Assembly (NCBI GenBank): GCA_947072805.1
Contig: CAMTJK010000044.1
Coordinates: 1 to 15,490 of the forward strand
Length of the DNA stretch: 15,490 nt
Reading direction: 5' to 3'
Origin: an uncultured Prevotella sp.
GTDB taxonomy: Bacteria; Bacteroidota; Bacteroidia; Bacteroidales; Bacteroidaceae
Positions 1 to 8,376 of this stretch are shown one piece after another. The translations under genes and the position numbers were made by a program. How positions within the stretch are numbered: position 1 is the first letter of the stretch; the number at the start of each line of letters is the position of its first letter. The notes beneath the pieces were generated by a model. That model saw nothing but the letters and a program-made list of their open reading frames with translations, searched no databases and had not been told where the DNA came from.

Positions 1-213
1 TCGGGAGGGTAAATTGCCCCACTTTGATTAACAAAAATTTACACCTAGAATGCCGAATTTAAAAATGTTAAATTCGACCAAATATCTTTACAAATTAACC
101 TTCATTAAGTGCAGTTACGAGCGCCTGCCGGCAGTCACTCCTCACCACAAAAACAATCCCAAATCTGTTTATCGGCGTTATGTTGATAACAACACGTATT
201 CCAGAATATTAGT

Positions 214-1941
214 TCAATGCTTGTGTTGTTTTCTCTTGATTATGAAGTATCCGATACGGTGAGTTATACCTTTGCGTCCCAATGATTTCAGAACATAAAA
301 GCCGTCGGGTATGTCTGAGATGTCAGTCTTGCCATTATTGTAAACTTTGGTAGATACTATTGTTCCTTGCAATGTCTCGATGGCGATGAAGTGGGCATCA
401 AGCACATTCTTCTTTCCTGGTAAGACAAGTGTCTTGCCGTCGTTAGGCAGGAAAATACCGGACACATACTCTCTTTCTGGCTCCGGACTACATATCGGTT
501 TGCTCTCGTTGCCGTATCTGTCGGTGGCTGTCACTGCATAGTAAAGGGGGATACTGCCATTCTTGCGCTCTATGGTTATGCTTTCGCCTTGATATCTTAC
601 GGCAACGAGGTTGCTCGCATCGCTGATATCTACGGGCCATTCCGGCGATGCGTACACATTATATAATAGATAGTTGGCAGATTCCATTCCGGAAGAGCGT
701 CGGCTTACGTCAGACAAGTCGATAGCTCCACTCCATGTAATGCATTCGATGTTATCTTTATGAGTTATTTTTAGTTCGTCGGGTGGGAGAGGAGCCACAG
801 CCGATTCCCATGTAAGCGGTGGTATAAGTGCCGGATGGCGGTCTATCTCTTTTGCTGCAAAATCATAAATGCCTTTCGTGTTGTCGGTAAAAAATTGGGA
901 ACGGAAGTAAGCGTGCCCGAGACCGTGGCGACGTAAGACGCCCATCTGCCGGCGAACGACGTCTGCATGCCAGTTCTTTTCCTTTGACGAAAGAAAGTAA
1001 ATGCCTAATCCTACGGCAATTATGCGTCCGTATGAATTTTCTTTCCAGTCTAATGCAAAGGGATAGAACTGGTTGTCGCGGAAGTACATCATGGGGAAAA
1101 GTTCATCCATCAGTCCGTTGCGCATCCATGCCTGTGCATCCTGGCACACCTTGGTGCGAGCGTTCCATCCGCGGCTGTCATAACGAGTCAGGTCATCGTG
1201 CTTTCCTACAGGCGAGCAACTAAGCTTCACCCATGGTTTCAGACTCTTTACCTCTTTGTGTATCTGTTTGACGATGGCTGTGATGTGGCGGCGTCCTTGC
1301 TCTCGGCTTACGCTCATTTTCCAGGTTTCCGGGTATCTGATGTAATCAAGATGTATTCCGTCTATATCGTAATTCCGTGTTATTTCACGGCAGATGTTTC
1401 CTAAATATTCGGCAGTCTCATTGCATTCCGGATTCATGTATCCGTCTTCGCCAATCCTTTTCAGCATCTTCGGATGTTTGCTTCTCAGCCTTTGGCATCC
1501 TGTCTTGTTCCATTTTCCTACCGGTATAGTCACAACCCATGCGTGCAGTTCCATGCCTCGCTTGTGACATTCGTCAATGGCAAACTGAAGGGCGTCGTAT
1601 CCGGGTGATGTGCCGGGTATACCCGACAGACAACCGTCCCATGGCTCGTATATGGAGGGATATATTACTGTCCCCCTTATTCTGGTTTGCAGTAAGACGG
1701 TGTTTACGTTTGCGGCTTTTAGCTTGTCAAGAATCGAGCACAGTTCGTTCTGCTGTGTTTTTATGGAAGCCGTTGAACGTGCATAGGAGTGAGGCCAATC
1801 AAGTCCGCCTATCGTTGTAAGCCACACAGCTCTTACCTCGTGCTTAGGTAGTGGTATTTGTGCCGTCAAGTCAGAACAAGTGAGGAAAAATAAAGAAAGA
1901 ACTATACTTATATATCGGCTAAAAGGAGAAAAAACTGTCAT
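214..1941 (-). CDS. Secreted GHL10 (DUF187) glycosyl hydrolase-like protein with T9SS-like C-terminal domain
   Basis: 575 aa. Residues 1-27 form a signal peptide (hydrophobic ISIVLSLFFL, then LTA before Gln28, a common Bacteroidota cleavage context). Residues about 34-375 match the GHL10/DUF187 TIM-barrel family (PF02638): EVRAVWLTT at 35-43, a HAWV strand near 133, and the family signature DGIHLDYIRYP at 194-204. Family members are thought to cleave polysaccharide or peptidoglycan-derived glycans; the substrate cannot be read from sequence. Residues about 385-480 resemble a fibronectin type III-like module (YNVYAS, YYAVTATDRYGNES). Residues about 500-575 resemble a type IX secretion type A sorting domain: IETLQGTIVS, DISDIPDGFYVLKS, then FIIKRK at the end. 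This suggests export across the outer membrane and surface attachment or release. Cys22 lacks a good lipobox, so a lipoprotein is less likely. It is monocistronic in this window and divergent from cstA. Family assignment is firm; the C-terminal call is moderate. Confidence 0.9.
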   Translation of the reverse strand: MTVFSPFSRYISIVLSLFFLTCSDLTAQIPLPKHEVRAVWLTTIGGLDWPHSYARSTASIKTQQNELCSILDKLKAANVNTVLLQTRIRGTVIYPSIYEPWDGCLSGIPGTSPGYDALQFAIDECHKRGMELHAWVVTIPVGKWNKTGCQRLRSKHPKMLKRIGEDGYMNPECNETAEYLGNICREITRNYDIDGIHLDYIRYPETWKMSVSREQGRRHITAIVKQIHKEVKSLKPWVKLSCSPVGKHDDLTRYDSRGWNARTKVCQDAQAWMRNGLMDELFPMMYFRDNQFYPFALDWKENSYGRIIAVGLGIYFLSSKEKNWHADVVRRQMGVLRRHGLGHAYFRSQFFTDNTKGIYDFAAKEIDRHPALIPPLTWESAVAPLPPDELKITHKDNIECITWSGAIDLSDVSRRSSGMESANYLLYNVYASPEWPVDISDASNLVAVRYQGESITIERKNGSIPLYYAVTATDRYGNESKPICSPEPEREYVSGIFLPNDGKTLVLPGKKNVLDAHFIAIETLQGTIVSTKVYNNGKTDISDIPDGFYVLKSLGRKGITHRIGYFIIKRKQHKH

Positions 1942-1960
1942 AATTTCGCTTATTTATCTG

Positions 1961-1991
1961 CAAAGTTATGATTATTTTTCCATAATTCAAA
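1961..1991 (-). promoter_or_regulatory. Bacteroidota promoter for the GHL10 gene
   Basis: On the minus strand, TTTG (plus-strand 1988-1991) is followed after 19 nt by TAACTTTG (1961-1968). This matches the Bacteroidota consensus of TTTG at -33 and TAnnTTTG at -7 with the usual spacing. The implied transcript start is near 1954, giving a leader of only about 13 nt before the ATG at 1941. The spacing makes this the best-supported promoter in the window. Confidence 0.65.
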
Positions 1992-2000
1992 TTAAATGGT

Positions 2001-2008
2001 TACTTTTG
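2001..2008 (+). promoter_or_regulatory. Putative -7 box of the cstA promoter
   Basis: TACTTTTG fits the TAnnTTTG -7 consensus exactly. No proper TTTG -33 element lies 19-21 nt upstream; only a T-run ending at 1979 is near. If used, transcription starts near 2015 and leaves a leader of about 145 nt before cstA. The box lies back to back with the minus-strand GHL10 promoter, so the two upstream elements occupy the same 40 bp. Confidence 0.45.
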
Positions 2009-2040
2009 CATAATATTAAAAAAGCAAGAAACAGTTGTTG

Positions 2041-2124
2041 CTCTGTGGCTTACAGGCATAATCAGAAGACCGGTGCAGTAACCGGTTAAATAGAACAGTA
2101 AAAAACAGAGGTCTGTTGCAGACC
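2041..2124 (+). promoter_or_regulatory. Structured 5' leader of cstA with two hairpins and alternative pairing
   Basis: Two perfect hairpins lie between the putative promoter and the cstA ATG. Hairpin 1 (2069-2086) is ACCGGT, a 6-nt loop, ACCGGT. Hairpin 2 (2110-2124) is GGTCTG, loop TTG, CAGACC. CTCTGT at 2041-2046 can pair with ACAGAG at 2105-2110, enclosing hairpin 1. Alternatively its CTGT (2043-2046) can pair with ACAG at 2052-2055. The two pairings exclude each other, as in attenuators and riboswitches. There is no U-tract directly after either hairpin, so control of translation or RNA stability would be more likely than termination. It does not match any riboswitch class I can recognise. 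The pairings were found by eye; regulation is inference. Confidence 0.4.
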
Positions 2125-2158
2125 ACTAAGGCTTGTTTTTCAATTATTTTAAAAGCTA

Positions 2159-3631
2159 ATGATTACTTTTGCATTGAGCCTTTTGGCTTTGATTGTCGGC
2201 TATTTTTTATATGGCCGTTTTGTTGAAAAGGTTTTTGGTCCGGACGATCGTGTGACGCCGGCGATGGAAAAATGCGACGGTGTGGATTATCTTGTTCTTC
2301 CAAATTGGAAGATTTTCATGATTCAGTTTCTTAATATAGCGGGAACAGGACCTATTTTTGGTGCCATTATGGGAGCCAAGTTCGGTCCGTCTTGCTATCT
2401 TTGGATTGTTCTTGGCTGTATTTTTGCCGGTGCGACCCACGACTATCTTAGCGGAATGCTTTCAATACGCAATGGTGGTGCGGGGCAACCGCAACTTGTG
2501 GGCAAATATCTTGGCGAGAAAACAAGGCAGATAATGCTTGTCTTCACCATCCTCTTGCTCGTCATGGTAGGTGCAGTGTTTGTATATAGTCCGGCGGAGA
2601 TACTGCATTCCATTGGAGGTTCGTCTACAATGTGGATTTTGCTCATATTCGCTTACTATATCATTGCCACAATGTTGCCTATTGACAAGATAATTGGCAA
2701 GATTTATCCCTTGTTTGCCTTTTCGCTGCTTTTCATGGCTTTTGCTCTTATGATAATGCTGTTTGTAAAGATGCCGGACATTCCTGAATTGTGGGACGGA
2801 ATTGGCAATATGGGCATGGCAGCCGATTCTTCATGGACAGACAATATATTTCCTTGTCTTTTCATTACCGTTGCGTGTGGAGCCATAAGCGGCTTTCATG
2901 CCACCCAGAGCCCGCTAATGGCACGTTGTATGGCAAGTGAACGTCATGGTCGTCCCATATTCTATGGAGCGATGATAACCGAGGGTATTGTTGCCTTGAT
3001 ATGGGCTGCCGTCGCATCATATTTTTTCTATGGCTCACCGGCTCCGGGATATCAGGTTATAGAGGCAGCGCAAGCTACGGCATTCCATACGGCAGCACCG
3101 TCTGTAGTAAATATAATATGTAATGATTGGCTTGGCGTGGTTGGCGGTATTCTTGCAATGCTTGGTGTTGTGGCTGCGCCGATAACAAGCGGTGATACTG
3201 CATTCCGCTCGGCCCGTCTTATCATAGCCGATTTTGTCAAACTCGACCAAAAGCCCATTGCCAAGCGTTTGTTTGTCAGTGTCCCGCTTTTTGTACTGGC
3301 AATACTCCTGCTTCTGTGGCAGATAGAAAATCCCAATGGTTTCAATATTATATGGCAGTACTTTGGATGGGCAAACCAAACGTTGTCTGTATTTACACTT
3401 TGGGCAATAACGGTTTTCCTTGCACGTGCCGACAAACCATATATTATAACCCTCGTACCGGCACTGTTCATGACAACAGTTTGTGCTACATTCATCTTTG
3501 TATCTAAGCAAGCGTTACATCTTGGCGAAACAGTTTCTTACATATTGGGAGGCTGTGTCCTTGTGATTGCTGTTGTCTGGTTTGCCGTATGGTATTGCCG
3601 TTTCAAGTCAGGCAGAGGTAAGAATAATTGA
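2159..3631 (+). CDS. cstA: CstA-family carbon starvation protein (membrane transporter)
   Basis: 490 aa, strongly hydrophobic, with roughly a dozen membrane segments from residue 1 on. The N-terminal part carries the family's conserved stretch: NIAGTGPIFGAIMGAKFGPS at about 60-79, then WIVLGCIFAGATHDYLSGML and SIRNGG. The C-terminal part has the conserved WQYFGWANQTLS. Characterised CstA/BtsT proteins take up pyruvate or peptides at the inner membrane during nutrient limitation. At 490 aa this is the short form; E. coli CstA is about 700 aa. The substrate here is unknown. It is first in a run of five plus-strand genes and follows a long structured leader. Start 2159 gives the usual family N-terminus (MITFALSLLALIVGYFLYGR). 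Confidence 0.93.
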   Translation: MITFALSLLALIVGYFLYGRFVEKVFGPDDRVTPAMEKCDGVDYLVLPNWKIFMIQFLNIAGTGPIFGAIMGAKFGPSCYLWIVLGCIFAGATHDYLSGMLSIRNGGAGQPQLVGKYLGEKTRQIMLVFTILLLVMVGAVFVYSPAEILHSIGGSSTMWILLIFAYYIIATMLPIDKIIGKIYPLFAFSLLFMAFALMIMLFVKMPDIPELWDGIGNMGMAADSSWTDNIFPCLFITVACGAISGFHATQSPLMARCMASERHGRPIFYGAMITEGIVALIWAAVASYFFYGSPAPGYQVIEAAQATAFHTAAPSVVNIICNDWLGVVGGILAMLGVVAAPITSGDTAFRSARLIIADFVKLDQKPIAKRLFVSVPLFVLAILLLLWQIENPNGFNIIWQYFGWANQTLSVFTLWAITVFLARADKPYIITLVPALFMTTVCATFIFVSKQALHLGETVSYILGGCVLVIAVVWFAVWYCRFKSGRGKNN

Positions 3632-3668
3632 GATAAAGACAATACTAATTTTATTAATACTTATCATT

Positions 3669-4151
3669 ATGAACAAGAAACTTCTATTTATGCTCATCTG
3701 TTTGATGACGACAGTTGCCGTTAAGGCACAGTTTGAAAAAGAGAAAATATTCATCGGAGCTTCCATGTCAGGCTTGGGTATGACATATAATGGTAGTGAG
3801 AAGGGAACGTTCGGCATAAAGGCCACTGGAGGATATTTTGTGATGGATGACATAATGCTGCAAGGACAGTGGGAGTACAATAAGCAAAAAGATGTCCCTG
3901 CATACGTATCATGTGGCGTTGGAGCACGTTATTATATCATTCAGAACGGATTGTATCTTGGTGCAACAGCCAATTATATTCACGCCGGCGATTATTACGA
4001 TGATTTCCGTCCTACGGTTCAGGTAGGTTATGCTTATTTTTTGAGTAAGACAGTTACTGTAGAGCCGAGCATTTACTATTCTCATTCGTTCAAGAACCAT
4101 AGCGATTACAGCACCATTGGCTTCTCCTTAGGCGTAGGTGTTTATCTCTGA
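3669..4151 (+). CDS. Small outer-membrane beta-barrel protein
   Basis: 160 aa from the ATG at 3669. The open frame extends upstream to 3567, but that would overlap the cstA end and place 34 odd residues before a clean signal peptide, so 3669 is preferred. Residues 1-20 are a signal peptide (MNKKLLFMLICLMTTVAVKA, then Gln21). The rest alternates polar and hydrophobic residues in short strands rich in Gly, Tyr and Phe, with turns such as NGSEKG and GDYYDD, and ends GFSLGVGVYL, as expected for an eight-strand porin-like or OmpW/OmpX-like barrel. It lies 37 nt after cstA and 21 nt before nadC, so it is probably cotranscribed. The specific role is not recognisable. Confidence 0.8.
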   Translation: MNKKLLFMLICLMTTVAVKAQFEKEKIFIGASMSGLGMTYNGSEKGTFGIKATGGYFVMDDIMLQGQWEYNKQKDVPAYVSCGVGARYYIIQNGLYLGATANYIHAGDYYDDFRPTVQVGYAYFLSKTVTVEPSIYYSHSFKNHSDYSTIGFSLGVGVYL

Positions 4152-4172
4152 TAATTCATAACAACGACGATT

Positions 4173-5021
4173 ATGCTTAGTGTAGACGAATTGACTGACC
4201 GTCTTATCGACCTCTCTTTTGCCGAGGATATAGGTGATGGAGACCATACTACATTGTGCTGTATACCGGAAGACGCCATGGGTAAGTCGCGTCTTCTCAT
4301 AAAAGAAGAAGGAATACTTGCCGGAGTGGAAGTGGCTAAAGAGGTCTTCCGTCGCTTTGATGCTGATATGGAGGTAGAGGTGAAGATTGAAGACGGTGCA
4401 AAGGTTAGACCCGGTGATGTGGCAATGGTTGTCAGCGGTCGTATCCGTTCATTGCTTCAAACAGAACGTCTGATGCTCAATATAATGCAACGTATGAGTG
4501 GCATTGCGACAATGACGAACAAGTATGTAGAGCGTCTTGCCGGTACCGGAACGCGTGTTCTTGACACCCGCAAGACAACTCCGGGCATGAGAATGCTTGA
4601 GAAGCAGGCTGTAAAGATAGGAGGAGGATGCAATCATCGCATCGGACTTTTTGACATGATTCTCCTTAAGGACAATCATGTAGATTTTTCGGGTGGTATT
4701 GCAAATGCCATAAACCGTTGCCATGACTATCTCAAGGCAAAAGGTCTTGATTTGAAGATAGAAATAGAGGTGAGAAATTTCGATGAGCTGCAACAGGTAC
4801 TTGATTGTGGAGGCGTTGATCGTATTATGCTCGATAATTTCTCCGTGCCTGATACAAAAAAGGCAGTCGAACTTGTAGCCGGTAAATATGAAACGGAATC
4901 GAGTGGAGGTATCACTTTCGATACTATCCGAGACTATGCGGAGTGTGGAGTCGATTTTATTTCTGTTGGTGCTCTTACACACTCCGTCAAGGGACTTGAC
5001 ATGAGTTTCAAGGCATGTTAA
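4173..5021 (+). CDS. nadC: Nicotinate-nucleotide pyrophosphorylase (carboxylating)
   Basis: 282 aa, normal length for quinolinate phosphoribosyltransferase (EC 2.4.2.19). It converts quinolinate and PRPP to nicotinate mononucleotide, CO2 and pyrophosphate in de novo NAD synthesis in the cytoplasm. Visible family motifs: QTERLMLNIMQRMSGIAT (96-113), DTRKTTPGMR (131-140), KIGGGCNHRIGL (148-159), LLKDNH (164-169), IEIEVR (196-201), IMLDNF (218-223), SSGGI (243-247) and SVGALTHS (264-271). Together these supply the quinolinate- and PRPP-binding residues. No nadA or nadB lies in the window. Its last codons overlap the start of the M23 gene by 7 nt, which points to translational coupling. Confidence 0.97.
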   Translation: MLSVDELTDRLIDLSFAEDIGDGDHTTLCCIPEDAMGKSRLLIKEEGILAGVEVAKEVFRRFDADMEVEVKIEDGAKVRPGDVAMVVSGRIRSLLQTERLMLNIMQRMSGIATMTNKYVERLAGTGTRVLDTRKTTPGMRMLEKQAVKIGGGCNHRIGLFDMILLKDNHVDFSGGIANAINRCHDYLKAKGLDLKIEIEVRNFDELQQVLDCGGVDRIMLDNFSVPDTKKAVELVAGKYETESSGGITFDTIRDYAECGVDFISVGALTHSVKGLDMSFKAC

Positions 5022-6676
5022 ACACCATTGCAGCTCTTCTGCTTGCTGCATTGTCGGCAAATTTTATCCCGCCGGTGGCATACGAAATGTCGCTGGCGGG
5101 AAATTTTGCAGAACCGCGACCAAACCATTTTCATGGAGGTATTGATATTAAGACAGCCGGAGTAGAGGGAAAACCCATCTATTCTGTGGGTGATGGCTAT
5201 GTAAGCCGCCTCACGGTAGGACTTTTCGGATTTGGTAATGCTGTCTATGTGACCCATCCGGAAGGCGTGACGAGCGTATATTGCCACCTTCGTTCTTTTT
5301 CACATCGCATTCGCAATATTCTTCTTCGCAGGCAATACGCACAGCAATCATATACTGCTGACATTTCGCTTACGCCACTTGACTGTCCTGTTGCAAAAGG
5401 GCAACTTATTGCTATAAGTGGAAATACCGGAGCAAGTACGGCACCACATCTCCATTTTGAAATGCACGATACCCGCACATGGGATTATCTCGACCCGCTT
5501 GATTTTCTTTCTCCTTATTTAAAAGACAGCCTTCCGCCTATTGCTCATGGCTTTATGGCATGTCCGCTTGATGGTAAGGGTGTTTTCAATGGTGGTACGT
5601 CCAAGCAGACTTTCGGCTTCCCGTCACATCGTCTCGACAGACATTTCGAAGCATGGGGCAAGGTTGGCTTCGCCATTTGGGCTAATGATTACGCCGAGAA
5701 CTCCTACAACCACTACGGAGTAAGGCATACTGTGCTGTCGGTTGATGGTCATGAGGTGTTCAGAAGCGATGTAACGCATATTCCTGCAAACGGAAATCCC
5801 TATGTCAATTCATGGGGAGATTATGAACACTATATTAGAAGCGGCGTGTGGTATATGCGTTCATTTATAGAACCGGGCAACATGCTGCCTGTGCTTCATG
5901 CTGCAAAAAACAATGGTTTTATCGATTTCAATGAAGAAAGGGATTATCATCTCACATACACATTGACTGATTTTTATGGCAATTCATCGAAATATGAGTT
6001 TGTTGTGACCGGACGAAAAACTGTTATTCCGGCGAAAAAAGTAACTGCCGGATTTTTCAATGCTCTTATGCGATGGAATCGTACAAATATATTTTCTCGC
6101 CCCGGACTCCAGCTCGTTCTTCCTTATGGCACCTTGTGCAGCGATATTATGTTGCAGCCATCGATAAGCAGCACGTCGAAAGCCTATTCACCGGAATATT
6201 CATTTTATAAACGTCCATTTTCTCTATTTGGAAAGGGATTGATAAGCATTGCTGTAAGAAGAACAGTAGAAAAACCCGAAAAGCTTTATATTGTCCAGAA
6301 AAGTGGGATGGAACGTTATGTCGGAGGCTCCTACCGTGATGGTTGGGTAACTGCCGAAATACGCGAACTCTCCGCATCCTATTGTGTGGAATATGATGAC
6401 CGTGCACCGCAGATTACTCCTTTGGGAGAAGAAAAGTGGGAACGGAACAATACTATACGATTTAATGTAGCCGACGATAAAAGTGGCGTAAAGATATGCC
6501 GGGGATATATCGATGGACAGTTTATACTTTTCGAACCGACATGGAAAAGCCATCTCATCACTTGCAGGCTGACAGACAGTACTATACGAAAAACAGGAAA
6601 GAAACGACGCCTCAAGCTTGTTGCCGTAGACAATCGCGACAATGAAGCCACATTCGAGACCTCATTTGTATATTGA
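5015..6676 (+). CDS. M23-family metallopeptidase (peptidoglycan endopeptidase-like), exported
   Basis: 553 aa. Residues 1 to about 18 are a short signal peptide (NTIAALLLAALSA). Residues about 30-165 are an M23/LytM-like domain with the zinc-site residues in place: H40-x3-D44 (HFHGGID), the YCHL histidine at 91, and HLHFE with H145 and H147. A loop of about 30 residues (100-130) is inserted between YCHL and the GxxIAxSGNTG strand. M23 enzymes cut peptidoglycan cross-bridges or stem peptides in the periplasm. The remaining roughly 390 residues are a beta-rich extension with no motif I recognise; it may bind a partner or cell-wall ligand. The start at 5015 overlaps the nadC stop by 7 nt; no better start with a signal peptide is visible. 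Catalysis is likely, since all key residues are present. Confidence 0.9.
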   Translation: MLNTIAALLLAALSANFIPPVAYEMSLAGNFAEPRPNHFHGGIDIKTAGVEGKPIYSVGDGYVSRLTVGLFGFGNAVYVTHPEGVTSVYCHLRSFSHRIRNILLRRQYAQQSYTADISLTPLDCPVAKGQLIAISGNTGASTAPHLHFEMHDTRTWDYLDPLDFLSPYLKDSLPPIAHGFMACPLDGKGVFNGGTSKQTFGFPSHRLDRHFEAWGKVGFAIWANDYAENSYNHYGVRHTVLSVDGHEVFRSDVTHIPANGNPYVNSWGDYEHYIRSGVWYMRSFIEPGNMLPVLHAAKNNGFIDFNEERDYHLTYTLTDFYGNSSKYEFVVTGRKTVIPAKKVTAGFFNALMRWNRTNIFSRPGLQLVLPYGTLCSDIMLQPSISSTSKAYSPEYSFYKRPFSLFGKGLISIAVRRTVEKPEKLYIVQKSGMERYVGGSYRDGWVTAEIRELSASYCVEYDDRAPQITPLGEEKWERNNTIRFNVADDKSGVKICRGYIDGQFILFEPTWKSHLITCRLTDSTIRKTGKKRRLKLVAVDNRDNEATFETSFVY

Positions 6677-6714
6677 AGACAACGTTTAATCACAAACAGA
6701 CAATTTTTTTGATT

Positions 6715-8358
6715 ATGAAAAAACAGACATTAATTGCAGTAATGTTGCTTTTTACCGGATATGCGGCAGCATGTACCAACTTCATAATCGGTAAGAAAGC
6801 CAGTACTGACGGCTCGGTTATCTGTTCATACAGTGCCGATGACTACGGAATGTTCCAAAGCTTGTGCCATTATCCGGCTGCCAGACATCCCAAGGGAACA
6901 ATGCGTAAGGTTTACAATTGGGACACAGGAGAGTATGGGGGAGAAATTCTTGAAGCAGAAGAGACCTATAATGTGATAGGCAACATAAACGAATATCAGG
7001 TTACGATAGGTGAAACCACTTTTGGCGGGCGTGAGGAAATGGTCGATACTACAGGCATTCTCGATTATGGTTCGCTCATATACATTGCTTTGCAGCGTTC
7101 GCGGACAGCAAGAGAGGCAATCAAGGTCATGACAACTCTCGTGGAAACTTATGGTTACAACAGTGAGGGAGAGACCTTCACCATCTGTGACCCTGATGAA
7201 GCCTGGATTATGGAGATGATGGGATGTGGTGCCGGCAGCAAGAACGTGGTATGGGTTGCGGTGCGTATTCCCGATGATGCCATCTGCGCACATGCTAATC
7301 AGAGTCGTATAAGGACGTTTGATCAGAAGGACAAGCAGAATGTCATTTATTCGCGCAACGTTATAAAATTTGCACGTTCCAAAGGCTGGTATAACGGAAA
7401 AGATGCAGATTTCAGTTTCTGTGACACATATGCTCCCGCCGATTTCGGCGGTCGCCGATATTGTGAAGCACGTGTATGGAGTTTCTTCAATCACTTCAGC
7501 CGTGACATGGAGCGTTACATTCCTTATGCCGAGGGCAAGGTGAAAGATGCCGAACCCATGCCTTTGTGGATTGTACCCGACAGAAAATTGAGTGTGCGTG
7601 ATGTCGAAGACTGCATGCGCGACCACTACGAGGGCACGCCATTTGCCCTTGACGGTGACATAGGAGGCGGTATATGGCAGATGCCTTATCGCCCAACGCC
7701 ACTCGCTTTTACCGTAGATGGAAAGAAGTGTTTCAATGAACGTCCCATCTCCACACAGCAACCGGGCTTTGTTTATGTAAGCCAGATGCGTTCGTGGCTG
7801 CCTCGCGAAATAGGTGGAGTGTTATGGTGGGGTAATGACGATGGCAACATGGTAGCGTTTACACCTGTGTATTGCTGTACCAATGTCGTGCCCGACTGTT
7901 ATAGTCCTAAGGGAGCCGATGCTGTGACGTTTAGTATGGACAATGCCTATTGGGTTTGTAATTGGGTAAGCAACATGGTATATCCGCGTTACAGTTTGAT
8001 GTTCCCCACATTGAAAGCCGTTCGCGATTCGCTTGATGCTTCTTATTCCGCTGCCCAAACAGGTGTCGAGTCGGAAGCTTTACAACTATATAAGCAGAGT
8101 CCGCAGCAGGCAGTAGATTATCTGACACGTTACACAGCAGATAAAGCCAACCAGATGTTGGCTCGTTGGAAGCAGCTTGCATTCCATCTTATCGTTAAAT
8201 ACAACGACATGATTATCAAGCCCGAGGATGATAACGGTACATTCTTACGTACGAAGACCGGACTCGGCGCCAAGGTGGTGCGTCCCGGCTATCCAGAAAA
8301 GTATGCAAGGGAACTCATAAGGCAGACAGGCGACAAGTTCCTGTGTCCTGAAGAGTAA
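6715..8358 (+). CDS. C69-family dipeptidase (PepD-like), exported
   Basis: 547 aa from the ATG at 6715. The open frame reaches back to 6673 and overlaps the M23 stop, but MKKQTLIAVMLLFTGYAAA beginning at 6715 is a clean signal peptide. Cleavage after AAA exposes Cys20 as the new N-terminus (CTNFIIGKKAS), the N-terminal nucleophile of Ntn-hydrolase peptidase family C69 (PF03577). Further family-like stretches are TDGSVICSYSADD, EETYNVIGNINEYQV, GETTFGGREE and EGETFTICDPDEAWIMEMMG. It probably hydrolyses dipeptides in the periplasm or outside the cell. The AAAC context also permits lipidation of this Cys, which would block catalysis, so signal peptidase I-like processing is favoured. Last gene of the plus-strand set, 38 nt after the M23 gene and followed by a strong terminator. 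Confidence 0.92.
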   Translation: MKKQTLIAVMLLFTGYAAACTNFIIGKKASTDGSVICSYSADDYGMFQSLCHYPAARHPKGTMRKVYNWDTGEYGGEILEAEETYNVIGNINEYQVTIGETTFGGREEMVDTTGILDYGSLIYIALQRSRTAREAIKVMTTLVETYGYNSEGETFTICDPDEAWIMEMMGCGAGSKNVVWVAVRIPDDAICAHANQSRIRTFDQKDKQNVIYSRNVIKFARSKGWYNGKDADFSFCDTYAPADFGGRRYCEARVWSFFNHFSRDMERYIPYAEGKVKDAEPMPLWIVPDRKLSVRDVEDCMRDHYEGTPFALDGDIGGGIWQMPYRPTPLAFTVDGKKCFNERPISTQQPGFVYVSQMRSWLPREIGGVLWWGNDDGNMVAFTPVYCCTNVVPDCYSPKGADAVTFSMDNAYWVCNWVSNMVYPRYSLMFPTLKAVRDSLDASYSAAQTGVESEALQLYKQSPQQAVDYLTRYTADKANQMLARWKQLAFHLIVKYNDMIIKPEDDNGTFLRTKTGLGAKVVRPGYPEKYARELIRQTGDKFLCPEE

Positions 8359-8376
8359 TAGTTTAAATCAAAATCT

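Noticed and set aside
54..76. Inverted repeat CGAATTT / AAATTCG
   Set aside because: AT-rich stem of 7 bp with no U-tract and no gene visible before it; too weak to call a terminator.
181..194. Small hairpin TGTTG-ATAA-CAACA downstream of the GHL10 gene
   Set aside because: Only 5 bp and not followed by a T-run on the minus strand; not reliable as a terminator.
50..262. 70-codon plus-strand open frame at the left end
   Set aside because: It overlaps the end of the GHL10 gene in antisense, shows no domain or signal peptide and has irregular composition. A shadow frame.
2163..2174. Second copy of TTACTTTTGCAT, including a perfect -7 box, just after the cstA start codon
   Set aside because: It encodes the normal CstA N-terminus (ITFA), and a start there would leave no start codon for the family's first membrane segment. 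The match to 2000-2011 is probably coincidental.
3035..3511. Long antisense open frames inside cstA (158 and 147 codons)
   Set aside because: They lie fully within a clear cstA coding region on the other strand and show no family features; shadows of the real gene.
6826..7761. 311-codon minus-strand open frame opposite the C69 gene
   Set aside because: Long, but entirely antisense to a well-supported C69 peptidase, with no recognisable domain and no start context. Antisense openness follows from the codon use of the real gene.
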